This document shows, piece after piece, positions 11,523 to 23,564 of a stretch of 64,000 nt of DNA. The notes under the pieces are model-generated. The model saw nothing but the letters and a program-made list of their open reading frames with translations, was not told where the DNA came from and made no database searches. The position numbers and the translations under genes are program-made. How positions within the stretch are numbered: the stretch's first letter is position 1; the number at the start of each line of letters is the position of its first letter. Source of the stretch: Motacilla alba alba (Eukaryota; Chordata; Aves; Passeriformes; Motacillidae); NCBI RefSeq assembly GCF_015832195.1, contig NC_052017.1:49181652-49245651 (forward strand). The letters run 5' to 3'.

Positions 11523-12573
11523 CTGGGACAGAAGATCTTTCACCTTCCAAAATCCGGCATTTCGGTCACTGCTGTTTCATTGTGTCGCAGTTCTTTTCAC
11601 TGTCCCACTTCTGCTCACCTCAGAAAGGTGAAAGCTGCTTTTGAGCAGCTCTGCAGCCTCTTCTCTGACCTACCTCTCGGGACCTTCCTCTGAGGTCACA
11701 CCTTCGGTTCCCACCTGCTGTCCCACCCTCTCCCTTGTACGGCACAGCTAATCTTGGAAAGTGATACAGTGGCAAATAGCAGTTCAAATGTTACCTTTTC
11801 AGCCCAAGAGTGCCCACAGCAGGGCGAGGACAGAAGGAATTGCCCTGGAAAATCTTCAGGAGCCTGATTTTAGATTGTTTTTAAATTGCTGTCTGCATAG
11901 TAGTTCACTGCCTCATCTCAGGAGTAGGTTTAATAATCCTAAAGAGAATAAACATCACTCCTCGTGATTTCAGAGAGACTAGCTTTAAATATTCCAGAGA
12001 CTCAATTCAACTTGATGTCTGTGATCTATCAGGCTTCTTTGGGCTATAAAAAGTGAAAATGCAGTCATGCATTGTTCCAAAAGGAGAATAGAAAATGGAG
12101 TTATTTTCAAAAATTGGGCTATTCTGTCTCTGTTTTTATAGCATTAGTTTGGAACCGGAAGAAAAAGTTTTAGGTTGCTTGGGGTTTTTTTTGTAGAATA
12201 CTGGTATCCTGATGGCATCATGATTTATGGATTAATTTCTTCAGAACAGAGCTGCTATTTCATTCCAATACCCATTGAGTGCCAGAATTTTTATATTCTG
12301 AAGCCAGATAAACCAGGAAGTGAAGAGTCAAAGCTTCATCCAATTTGGTCTTTTTGAAGGCATAACATTCTGTTGTGCTTGAGACCCAGAAGGCTCAACC
12401 TGAGTCTGAGAAAGCTTAAAATAAATCAAGTTAGGGGCACCAAAGCAGTGTCTCTTTCATGGGAGTGTAGTTCCCAGCCAGCAACAACAGCCAAATCTCT
12501 TTGGCCTTCCTTCTTAAACTGAAGACATTACTACTTTTACTGATTTATCAGAAAATCAAAAGTGGTGAGGTAC

Positions 12574-12715
12574 TGGTTGGTTTGGTTTTGGCTTGTTTGT
12601 TTTGGGGTTTTTTTTTGGTTGTTTGTTGTTTGTCATTTGTTTGGTTTTGGTGGTTTTGTTTGTTTGTTTTGGTTTTGGTTGGGTTTTGGGGGGTGTTGAT
12701 TTTTTTTTTTTTTTT
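12574..12715. repeat. T/G-rich low-complexity tract ending in T15
   Basis: GGTTTTG/TTTG units are followed by a T run (12701-12715). Composition and orientation match the tract at 10.5 kb, on the other side of the solo LTR. Confidence 0.85.
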
Positions 12716-13808
12716 AAAGTCCTGCAGAGTTCTTTTTGGCTGCATAGACCTACTGAGCATGAAGGGAGAGAGGGAAAAAAAAAGAGCATGTCACTGTAGA
12801 ATATTAGTTAAAATGCAATGCAAGGGATGCACACACAATTTGGAATGACTTCTGAGATTATTTGCTACCTCTCATTTTTGTCAACTACTTTGGTAATGCT
12901 GCAACTATGTTTGATTAGAGATTTGTTTATTCAACTCAGTCTGTTTGCACATGTTTTACATCAGTAATATTGTATCCAGGCTTCTTCAAACAAGTTCCTA
13001 ATTTGACAACAAGTTTTTGGACTTTATCACAGTTGGAATCCACTTCACTTGCTGCTACTTCAAAATCTGTGTAGGTTTTTGTGGAATTAATTTTCTTTTA
13101 AAAGTTGCAAAATTGTGCCACTCGCAGCTGCCTTTCAATGCTTTTGTGCCATTGTTACAGTGGGTCCAGCCCGTGAATATAATTGGAAGTTATCTTTTTT
13201 CCCCTTAGGAGGAATTGTGTCTTTTCCCTGAGTTTTCATACCCCTTTTTTCATGTGTATTGTTTTACAACAAGGCCCTACTTACTTTCACAGACACATCT
13301 TTTTTGTATTGCAGAGATTTACAAGGGATGAAATCCTTCAATCTAATAATCATGGGAAAACCCAAAAATGTTTGTGAACCCTGCCTGGCAGAAAATGGGA
13401 ACCTTTAATCAGCCCACAGGGTTGTTCTGAGGGTTTCATCTTTGTCCTCCTTCCAGCCACATCCCCCAGGCCTCAAATTTGGTATTATTTTATCACTCTA
13501 ATTAGACACCCAGCAGCATGAGATAAAGGGATAAATTTTGGGGGTATGTGTCATCCTCTATACCACCTTTTTGAATGTACAATTGAAAATATGTGTTGGA
13601 GCCTTGCTATGTGTTCCAGAAGAGGCAATCTAGAGTGGAGACCCCCTCTGAATGTAATAAGACAGGGTTTTTTTGATAAGAACTCAAGAGGATTTCTTTA
13701 TGTGGCTTGTGTTAATTTGCTTGCTGTGAACAACTGCTCTTCTGACTGGCCCTGTTGAACAGTGACTTCTCTCTTGTGACCTACTCTGTGTTTAGCTGTG
13801 TCTTTGGA

Positions 13809-13846
13809 GACTTAACACACTGCCAAAATATTTGACGTGTTAAGTC
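13809..13846. repeat. Inverted repeat, 10-bp perfect arms
   Basis: GACTTAACAC (13809-13818) and GTGTTAAGTC (13837-13846) are exact reverse complements with an 18-base spacer. No T run follows, and no function is apparent. Confidence 0.6.
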
Positions 13847-14472
13847 AGAGGGTTAATGTTGCTACAGGAACCTTTAGGAGTACTTCTGTAAGGTTACTTT
13901 TAATTAATTTTTACAAACTGAAGGGAAGGTGACAAAGATTCTACAATGTGCTTCAAATACAGTGTGCTGCACGGCATTCAAAAATCGAATGTTGGTGATG
14001 GGGATACAGGCATTCACCAAAATAACCTCATTTGATCTTCAACACACATTGCAAGCAACATTCCTAGGAGTGTTTGAGGAATACAAGACACACAATTCCA
14101 TGAGCATCTTCACATCATCCTTACACCTGCCAATTTAAAGAATGAGAGGTGTCTCCTTCCACTGTGTAGGAAAAGTAGCTTACTTTAGTCAAAGCATTTT
14201 CCTCAATAAAAGTAGATGCTCAAGAAGAAATGCTTGATGAATATTGCTGCTAAAATCAGCAATATTTTTTCTGGTATCTCAGAAATAAATTTTGTTAATC
14301 AGGCTACTCATTCAAAGTACTGAGAAGTAAAGCTTCCTTGATTTCCATACAGCTCTAATCTATTTTAAGAAAATAAGGGAGTGAAATTGCCCTGCTGAGG
14401 GACTTATTCTGGATTTTTCCAAGTGAACTAATCTGGCAATAGGGTTGCACTAGGTGGAAATAAGGTCCCAAA

Positions 14473-14506
14473 ATTATTATTACCATTATTATTATTATTA
14501 TTATTA
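14473..14506. repeat. (ATT)n microsatellite
   Basis: An ATT/TTA triplet array with a single interruption near 14483. Confidence 0.9.
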
Positions 14507-15978
14507 CCTTATAATTCCTAAGAGAAACATGGTCTGGTTTGTGGGTGGGGGTTTTTCGGTTGGTTGGTTTTTGTTTGTTCGTTTTTTCCTGAATGTCCCT
14601 GGATTCATAAAGTTTTAAGTGTAGCCAAGAAGCAGTAGTAAAACAAGTGTTTGGTGATACAAATTTCCCACTGATGGCTGAGCTTCCTGATTGAAATCAA
14701 CTAAATATTACAGTATGGCATTAATTTTCTTTAAAATAGCTTCTTTTTGTTCTCTGTAACATAAGCTCTCTAATTCACTGCAGACTTGTGCGTGTCCACT
14801 GAAGACAAAAGAGATTTACAGAATAACTTAATTTTTGCCAGCGTGTACTGCTTCCGCCTCCTTCCCAGGAGATTTAGTGAGGCCATAGCACTACAGAATC
14901 ATCAGAAACCATATGTAGCAGCAGAACAACTGCTCTGCTGCTCTGCGTTTGCTTTGTGTCTATAAATGCAGTAGTAAATGGCAGGATATTTCAGAGATTG
15001 AAGGAGTGATCAGACAGGGACATGCTGAGTTATGGAGGTGGGGAGTCCTTTTTATTTCACCTAAAGGAAAAACCTATTAGTTGGCATTTATATAATTAGA
15101 CATTTCAATACTACCTTTCAAGCTTTTTCAGACATGGGGGAAAATTATTTTCTAATTTCTCTCTTTCTGTTTTAAAGGTACACCATAATTTAGCAAGGCG
15201 AGTAAACTAAATGTTGCAATTTCTTAAGAGTATTAAGTAGAGCAACAAGTTTTTCCACCTCTACAGGAAAAGAGATCACAAGCAAAATATTTAAAGGGCT
15301 TGTGATGTTCATGATTAATAGCTACTTGAATATGATCTTCTCAAGGATTAAACCTAATTTTATTTGTTTCTGTCCAGACAACTTTAGGAAATGTCACCTG
15401 AAAATTGATTTCTATCAATTTCAAATAGGAAAATTATTTTGCTCTTTATTTTTTTCTGACAACCCTGGCCAAGTCCACTCAGAAATTTTTATTGCAGTTT
15501 AAACTGCCTACCAAGAAGTCTCTTGATACTTTCTATACTTCATCTTTCTAATCCAACTTGTTCTTCCAAAGCTAAATTGATTTTGCAATTTCCTAATTTA
15601 TTATGTCATGTCATCGTATTCAGGAACCTACAGCTGCTGAAATCTTAATGCAGTAGTAATGCTATGCCCTGTATAAACTGGTACATCAATTACATTTGCC
15701 ATTTGGAACATCTCAGCTGAATTGCTTTGAGTGAGCCTGATCAGGGAATAAGACTGTTGTGGTGAGAATAGGAATTTAAATACAAAAATATAAATTATTG
15801 GCAGGGATGCTGATAAAATCATGCTTCAAAATATCTCTGTTCCAGCTAATAAAGGTTTAGGGCTGTCTTTGAGAAGTGCTTAATATACAATGGTTTTAAC
15901 TTAATTTTTCAAATAATTTTCACTTTTAGTATTTGGCACTCGGCTTTCAAGTAAAAAAAATGGATGCCTCTTTGCATT

Positions 15979-16007
15979 ATCTATCTATTTATTTATTTAT
16001 TTATTTA
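15979..16007. repeat. (ATCT)/(ATTT)n microsatellite
   Basis: Two ATCT units run into about five ATTT units. Confidence 0.85.
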
Positions 16008-16486
16008 GTTGCTGTTTTATTTACAGTGCATGTTCTTATTAAAGTTGCCACCTTTTACTGAACAGGCAGTTCGTGACATTATGAAAACCATTCAATGGTT
16101 TATGGCAAAGCATTTCTTAATCAAATCTCATTTAGCAACAGTGTCAACTGAAGTCAGCAAAAGATTTAAATATTGGCAGTACTGTAAGCATGCATCTTCC
16201 CTTTCAGCTTTTAAAATATTGTGCATGAGCTTAATCCTGAATCAAGGCCTAATAATGTTTTCCCTGGGAAGGTTACAGATGTTTTCCTGAGAGGGCTTTG
16301 GCATGTTGCATATTTGTGCCACAAGTGGAAACCAGCTCCCCTCTTGCTGTTTTCACAGCATCCCTCCCCAGAACCACAGTGGTAGAAAAGGCTGAAGCTT
16401 AGAGACACAAGAAAATTAGGATAATTCAGTCCTTAGGAGGCAGATGTGGAGTCCCTCCTAAATTTTGTGTGCTAAATGTCTCTGCA

Positions 16487-16509
16487 AAATCATTGGGTCC
16501 CAATGATTT
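16487..16509. repeat. Perfect palindrome, 11-bp arms
   Basis: AAATCATTGGG, one central T, then CCCAATGATTT. Both arms carry an ATTGG/CCAAT core, so it could be a dyad binding site. It could equally be a small template-switch product. Confidence 0.7.
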
Positions 16510-18152
16510 CCCGAGTGGATGTAAAGTAAACAAAACAAAAATAACTGTTATTCCTCCTTTCCTCTTATCTCACCCTTTCCTCTTATCTAAACCCTTGAGT
16601 TTAATGTCGACATCAAAAATAAGACATCCACTATTCTAGAAACCTAAACAACAGCTACTTTTTACACTTAAGAATGTACTATGGAATATGAAAGCAGTGT
16701 ATTTTGACAGACTGCACTAGCAGGAAGGATTCAAATTTTGGAAAGATACTAATGTGCTTTTGTATCAGGGGAAAAATAACAACCAGCATGTTACCCTTAA
16801 AACAACAGCTTAATTTGAAAAGCTTTTATTCTAAGGAGTCAGTCAAGGCTAATGAGGAAATTTAGCATTTGTTGAAGGTCCCTGAGAAAGATAAAGTTTT
16901 GTGGTCCTCGAGAATGTACTTCAGTAAATCATTGAATGGCACTGGGCAAGCACATACACACATTACTGCATATATTCAAGCACAAGTAATGTTTATGATG
17001 CTACAACACTCAGGAATGACCTAAGGAGGCCTCATTTGGATTCAATTTACTTTTGCAGTGATGTAGACTGCTATGCAGGATTGAGCCAGAGATTCTTATT
17101 CTGGTTTTCCTTCCAGACTTTCTTTCCTTGTATTGTAAATATTTTTTTTCCAGATAAGTTACATTAAATAGAATGAGAAATTGAGTTTCAGGATTGTGAT
17201 TTCTGCCGTCTTGCACCACTGCTGCCAAGGGGAAAAACAAAGCCCCCAAAACTTAGAGATATTGGATATGTTTTGGACTATTAACCAGTTTGTATGTTTG
17301 TATTTCATTTCCCCCCTACCTAGCAAATGCTACCAGACACTCAACTGCTGTGAGGACAACCAGGTTAAGGAAATAAATATACTCACCTCATTCTAGGGAC
17401 AGTGGGAAGTTTTCATTAATTTTAATAGTGGTCCCTGAATCTTCCCAACTTATGGAGAACAATGTCAGGAATTCTTACATTCTTACAGTTTGAGGAATTT
17501 TTCAGCTAAAAATTACCAGAAAAAATCAAAATGTGTCTAAGAAAACAACGATATTGAGAAACAAGCGAAGTTTTTCACAGAGATCTGCCGAGAACATTTA
17601 TCTGGTATGAAAACTCATAACCCAGGCAAACAATCTAGAGACCACTTCCTACAGAAGCAGGCAAGAATCTCTAATCAATAAAAAGATTTTTTTTCCAAGC
17701 CTCAGCTTTTTGTTGTTGTATTAAAAAAAATTATCTTCTGTGCTAGATAATTACCCACATAAATGCCAGATCAGTGTCATACTCCTGATTCTTCTTTGGT
17801 CACAAAGCCAGATTTATCATCTATGTTTTTAGGTAGTCTCCTTTATTGACTATTATGGGCCAAGTACCTAACATGATGGAGTATTTACTTCTGCCAAAAA
17901 AACCCCCATAGACATTGGCAATACAGTGCTCCTTACACCGTACTAGAACTATTATTCATTTTTTATTGCAGGGGTAAACGTGGCACCACATACTGAATTC
18001 TTAGTTCTGTAAGTACCTCATTAGGAAGTGTTGTATTACATTGGCACAACATAATTTGCCTAAGAAGCTGCAATCTTGGTGTAACTACAGATGGATAAAA
18101 GCGCCCTGTTGCTGCCCACCCATCGGGCAGAGCTGATGTCTGGAAAGCTTTG

Positions 18153-18250
18153 AAAAGACCAGTCAAGGTTAGCAGTGGGGTGGAATACATAGAAAGGTTA
18201 GTTTAACTAACAGTAGTAATTTCTGTGTACCCACTGCCATCGGACCAGCC
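18153..18250 (-). ncRNA. RNY4: Y4 RNA (Ro60-associated small RNA)
   Basis: The minus strand starts GGCTGGTCCGATGGCAGTGGG and ends CCCACTGCTAACCTTGACTGGTCTTTT. The ending CTGCTAA..TTGACTGG, rather than CTGCACTTGACTAG, is the Y4 signature, as is the CCACCCCACTGC run on the 3' side. Length is 98 nt (human Y4 is about 93-96). The upper stem GGCAGTGGG pairs with CCCACTGCT, with one G.T pair at its lower end. The middle contains a short self-complementary GTTAGT/ACTAAC hairpin with a three-base loop. There is no internal T4, and the gene ends in T4 (18153-18156). Y4 RNA fragments are abundant in vertebrate extracellular RNA. Gene order (Y1, Y3, Y4, then EZH2) and strands match the human cluster. 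Class assignment is firm from the ends, while the loop is diverged from human. Confidence 0.92.
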
Positions 18251-18272
18251 AAGAAAAAGGCTGCACAAGGCG

Positions 18273-18317
18273 TTTATATAAGTCTCTCAAATCACTGTTC
18301 CTCTATGGTTAGGATGA
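18273..18317 (-). promoter_or_regulatory. RNY4: Y4 core Pol III promoter: TATA box and PSE
   Basis: Minus-strand TATATAAA (18273-18280) lies 23-30 bp upstream of the Y4 start. After 17 bp comes TCATCCTAACCATAGAGGAA (18298-18317), a weaker PSE match but in the exact expected register. Confidence 0.8.
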
Positions 18318-18461
18318 TCCATGCAAATTTCTGCAAGCAAGGAAGATGATTAACGGAGAGCATATACTTTGCGTCCTGGGCACCGCTAAACCGAGTCCCT
18401 GTCCCCTCGCCACACTTCTTTGGCAGTTCAGAGAGCAGAACTGGTTCTTGGCTCGCAACAA

Positions 18462-18480
18462 ATTTGCATGATGGGAAATA
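18462..18480 (-). promoter_or_regulatory. RNY4: Y4 distal element: perfect octamer
   Basis: ATTTGCAT (18462-18469 on plus; ATGCAAAT on minus) is a perfect Oct-1 octamer 212 bp upstream of the Y4 start. It overlaps GCATGATGGGAAAT, which resembles the Staf/SPH element. This is the distal activator position in Pol III snRNA-type genes. Confidence 0.75.
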
Positions 18481-21400
18481 TAAGCAAATGTCTGAGTTGT
18501 AAACTCTCCTGTCTGTACTGCGGGGACATCGCAGAGTCGGGCGAGTACCGAGAGAGAGGTTTAGTTATCGAATTAAAAGGACTCAAGGCTGCTTTGAAAC
18601 TGCTGCCGAGAGATGGATTTTGTGGGGCTCGTTCTACTTTCGGAGCTCTTCCGCGTATGGTAAAGGAAAAAAGCCACTCCACGAGCCTGCTGGTGAAATG
18701 CAGCAGATGGCAGCAATGCACAAAGGAAACGTGGCCCTCGGTTTATCTCAGGATTACTGAGCACACAGATTTCACCCTTCCTCACACCGACTGTCCGGAC
18801 CTAGAGCTGCCAAAGGTCTCCATTGTACTGGTCTGGATTTCAGCTCGCTCCAGTCTACTTGTCAGCAAGTGTTCTAAATCAAGAATCACACAGGAAGACT
18901 CTAAGCTGGACGCCTTTACAAGTTCAAAAGAACATCACCAAGAAGTTGTCGTTATAAATAAATAACCTGAAAAAGAAGAGCTGCTGATATTAAGACACAC
19001 CTACTCAGGAAAAGAATGTAATCTCGACTTCATTCTAGTAATATTTTTAAAGCAGCTGGGCCAGCAATTAAAAGGGTGAAGCAGATAAATTCAATTTTAT
19101 GGCTTTTAAAAAGCAGAACTTCATGGATTCATGCCTATTTGAAAAAGACCAGTACAGCTCTCTTCAGTGTTGTTAGTCAAAGAATTTCATCACATATTTC
19201 CAGCAAAAAAGTATAATGATATTCAGCAAAATAGTGCAAGTCTTACAGAGAAACAGTAAGTATTAATGACGTGTGTTGGGGAGATTATGACATAATTTTT
19301 AGAAATATTTGACTAAAAATGAAGGGAGAAAAAGAAATTCTCCTCTTGATGCCACTCAGAAGATCTTCAGCAGGGAGATGTCCAAAGGCATTCCCACTCC
19401 CAGTTTCCATGCTGTCCCTGCTCATTCTGTATTCTGTCAGATTAAGAACTCTGGGCTCCACCTCACAGCTTGCACTGGAGCAGTTCAAGACCCAGCTTTA
19501 TGTTACAGACATGTTTAGAAGAACGAGGTGAATGGTGCTGCATCTGATTTTCAGCCACTGCTGAAATACGTATTGAACCTGACATCAGTGATGCTCCGTG
19601 TTTAAATGTTGGGCTGTGACAAGAGGGTTGTGGCCACCCTGGTGATTTGGCTGTGGAGGGGAGAGAGCCAGCATTGCCAGAGGTGATGAGCTGCAAGGTG
19701 GCTTGGACATGAGTTGTCAGGAATCATGAATTATGGGCTTATATGTGCTCGGATTTCAGCCACTCTGTAGCTGCCTTTCCAACTGTCTGTGATTTACACC
19801 CTGACAAATCTCACAGCACCACTATGACCTCGTTGCACAGGGAGGCATTTGCCATCAGCACAGCAGTGCCCAAAATTCCCCATAGAGGGGTCCCTGTGGC
19901 CAGTCCCAGAAATCACCCCGTCACCAATCTGTCTCCAAAAAAAGCACAAGCATGGCTTTGAAATCAGGAGTCAGGAAGGAAAGGGGTTAACTGTATGTAC
20001 TGCAGTTTTCTGACCTCTTTGGCTGCATGATTTTATCTCTGTAAAGGATGGAAACAAACTGTTGTGGGTTGGCAAAGCCCAGGCAGCACCTAATGAAGAG
20101 TACTGAAGCTCCCTTGCTTCCTCCAATGAATCTGCCCTTGATTTTAACCAAGAGGTCAAGAAATGAGCTTAAAAAAAATAGGTAGATGAGATTCACTGTT
20201 AATCTCAGCTCTCATTAAAAACCACCCATGAGGAGTTAATTTTCTCTCCCTGTTTCTCTTCAGTGCTCCTGTGGCCCAGCTGCAGGGTTTGCTTTGACTT
20301 TCCTCTCTTGGGAATGCCATCAGCTACCACAGTTTGAGTAAAGTGCCTTAATTCCTGGAACTGAAACCAGTTTTGGTCACTGTTTTTCTTGAGAAGATAT
20401 TTTATTTTTTAAGGAACACTGATTCTTCTTTCTCTTTTATCAGTGGTCAGGAAAGTAAATGACTAGAAAACAAATGAACAGTAAATAAATACTTAGTTTC
20501 TTTTTCTTTTTAAAATGACATCCAGAAATGTTTGACTCAGCCAGCCAACTCCACTGCAAAATAGATGAACTAATTAAAATCACTAGATGATAACACTCAT
20601 CTCCTGCAACCCAGTGGTGACTAAGATATGCTGACAGAAACTATTCTGCAGGTAAAACTTGTGACTATGGAGCCCATTTTCATTGGGCCTATCAAAACTA
20701 GTAGGTGCAACACTTACAATTAAGTTTAAGCAAAAATACTTTGATGAAGAGAAGTTGATCTGGAATTCAAGAAGCTGATCTGCAGAATTCAAGGCCTTTC
20801 AGAAGGTAACCAAGCAGAACCCAGTCCCAGAAACTCCAACACAGAAAACTGTGTGTCTTTTCTGTCTGGCTGGCATCAGCTCCACTCACTGACTGTTCAC
20901 CTCATTGTGGAGTGTGGATACTTCCTTTTTCACAATAAAATCAAAAAGTGTTCTTGAAATGAGTCTTACTTTTCATGTATCTACATATTGGTTGCAACTC
21001 ATCAGAAAAGCAATTTCTGGAACAATCCAGTCAATGAAAATGAAAGTAATTATTTCATGACTCTAACAATAACCTGCAGGCCAGCCTGTTGGCATCCCAT
21101 CTAATTACTTCATATAGCATCTTTTATTCTTAGGAGGTTATTTGCTTAAAAATTTCACTGTAATGTTATTCACACTTAGAGAGAAGCAAATCTCTAATTT
21201 CTGCCACTATTGTGATGGGTGTAAAGCAATACTACTGGCTGTGAAATAAATTAATTGAAATTATGTACAACCCTGTCTTGTTCGGAGCTGTATTCAGATT
21301 GAATATCTAAGCATTTATGTAAAATCATCTACAGGCTTCACAGTAACTAAAACAGCAGCTCTTCAGCCTTTACAAGAAAGATGTTACTATATCATGTGTA

Positions 21401-22419
21401 TCAAACAAACACAGAGAAGATATGAAGATTACTCACATAACCTCAGCTATCTTGGATATGTCCTTAACATAAAATTTAATCTTCCCATTTTTCCTAGCCA
21501 GTGAGGCATATAGAGCATGATCTGCTGCTGCTGGGCAGAATGCTGAGGTACATCTGTGTTAAGAGAAAATGCTCTTCCCATATCTTCGGGATTTTAATTT
21601 CAAGTTATGCACGTCACTTAACTTTAGTGTCTTTTTACGGCCTATTTTTTGTTTTTATGAGGGGTATCACACTATGTTTTCTCAAAACCCCAAAAGAATT
21701 ATATTCAAAGAGGTATCTGAGGCAAATTCATAGTCTAAAGGCTCTCAATTTTTTAAAATAAAAATTTCTTAATTTAAGCTTTCTTTTGAATATGGTAAAG
21801 CAGAAGTGATCTGCCGGTGATAAGCCATACTGCAGAGTAGCTTCTCTGGGTCATTCAGTGTGCAAAAAATAAGGCAGTGCTCAATTTCCTCTGCAGATGA
21901 ATGCAGAGATATTAGAAAGGATAATTACAAGAAATGGTGACTCAAAGAGGGAGAATATATTCTCTTAAATACAGCAAAATACCAAAAGGACAATAAAAAC
22001 TCCCAAACCACGAAACAACAAATGTCAAATAAAAAAAATTAGGAACCTAGAGTCTATATTCTTGTATTTAAAATTATTTATTCCTACTCTGCAAGAAGCA
22101 GGGAAAGATAATGAAAAACAGGAAACGCATTGGCTTACAAGAGTTTGTTCTGTGGGTGTAAAAAGTAAGCATCATATGGAATTTTACCTGCTTATTTTAT
22201 TAGCGTTTTACCTATTTTACTTTAAATCATGGCATGTATTATTTATACAGGCTTAAACAGAATATTAATTAGAAGTGACGGTTAAGCCTGAATATAAATC
22301 AAGATGTTAAGTGAGTAGTCTCGGTGGACATTTCTAATTAGCATTTGAATGTATAAGTAGATATTCATTGCAAGCGAAGAACTGTAGAAAAATCCATAGT
22401 TTTGAGCAGGAAGGGGGTT
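18481..22419. other. Intergenic DNA upstream of Y4
   Basis: No gene recognised. The plus-strand open frame 18420-18965 (181 codons) begins inside the Y4 promoter region and has no recognisable domain, so I treat it as chance. The moderately CpG-rich part (18360-18760) is probably the Y4 promoter islet. The remainder is AT-rich. Confidence 0.55.
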
Positions 22420-22429
22420 GGATTTTACA

Positions 22430-22815
22430 CGACTGCGTTCTCCCATGCAGCACACTGGGATAAACATGGATCCTCTCGGCTCGCAGTTTCCCCGAACCCG
22501 CAGCGAGCAGATTTTCTCCGTGCTCGTCAACGCAACCACCGGGGCTTTCTCTCGGTCACGAAAGAATCTGGCTGCGATTCCCTCGACCCCGGGGTGCTGG
22601 ATGGCCTTTTCACAAACCCAGCTGTGCCCGTGCCAAGTGGCATTCTAGCGACACGTTTCAGTAGCGCCCGGCTGGCTGCGCCCCGAGCGGCACGGGCGCG
22701 GCGCCAGTGCCCGAGCGGAGCGTCCCTGTCCCGCTGTCCGCACGGCCGAGCCCGCCCCGGCCCCGCTGGGACCCCGGCACTGGGACCCTCCGCCTCAGCC
22801 AGTGCCGCGGGCAGG
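22430..22815. other. Orphan CpG-rich islet
   Basis: GC content and CpG frequency rise sharply, highest at 22660-22815, inside AT-rich flanks. No Y-like RNA or TATA/PSE pair in correct register was found on the minus side, and no conserved exon is visible. Possible explanations are a promoter of an unannotated noncoding RNA, a regulatory CpG island or the relic of a lost transcription unit. Open frames here are CpG artefacts. Confidence 0.6.
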
Positions 22816-23498
22816 CAAGGAATGGGAGTTTAAATGGACATTTCATTCGTAGGTCTCAGTAAAGCCCAGCTGACAGCTGACCCTCCATCAGCTCTGCAGC
22901 TCCGTAAGGGCAAGCAAGTAGTTAAGGGTATAGTTTTGTCAGCAGTACAAGCATGCGAAATTCAGGGAGATGAGATATTTCATGTGGTAAAATAACATTT
23001 TTTTCCCAAAACGTCAGAGACAATTGCTTAAAATCCTTTATATTGTCTAAATATCTGTATTATAAATACAGTATTCTAAAACTGATATTTTAGTTGTAAA
23101 TACAAATGTGTTAACTGGATTTTGGAAAGTATTGTTTTTCTAAGTAGAAACCTGCTTCCCAATCAATTTTTTAACACTGTGTTTTTGCCTGCACTAACCA
23201 GAATTCAAACCAGAAAAACCCCCACTATTATTAATTTATTCCCCTGTCATTATAACCACTGCATAACTTGCAGTAATTCACTGTATATGTTAAAAATTTT
23301 ACTCAGTATAGAAGGAATAGATGATACTATTCTGCTTAATTTTCCTGCATAAACCAGTAACCAAAATTTATATGAAGCCAGTCTGAGCGTTTGCATTCTG
23401 ACATACATTTAAAATTTACTTTCATTTTAAAAAGATAAAAATAAAAATAGGAAAAAAATTAAATGCAATGAGCTGTGAATTTTTATCAACATCATTGC

Positions 23499-23564
23499 TA
23501 TTATTACTATTACTACTACTACTACTACTACAACTACTACTACTATTACTACTACTACTACTAT
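23499..23564. repeat. (ACT/ATT)n triplet microsatellite
   Basis: About 22 triplets, mainly ACT, with ATT and ACA interruptions. Confidence 0.92.

Larger units (their letters stand above)
11528..18152. other. Intergenic DNA between Y3 and Y4
   Basis: AT-rich and gene-free as far as I can see. It contains the T/G-rich tract at 12.6 kb, two microsatellites and short palindromes, which are listed separately. The open frames are short and without recognisable domains. Confidence 0.55.

Noticed and set aside
18420..18965. 181-codon plus-strand open frame upstream of Y4
   Set aside because: It overlaps the Y4 distal element and has no recognisable domain and no gene context. Chance in a CpG-richer patch is more likely.
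22260..22430. Possible fourth Pol III unit below the 22.5-kb islet
   Set aside because: No Y-type stems, and no TATA/PSE pair with the 17-bp spacing shared by the three Y genes.
22402..22833. 143-codon open frame at the 22.5-kb islet
   Set aside because: CpG-island translation, alanine/arginine-rich at its end, with no domain.
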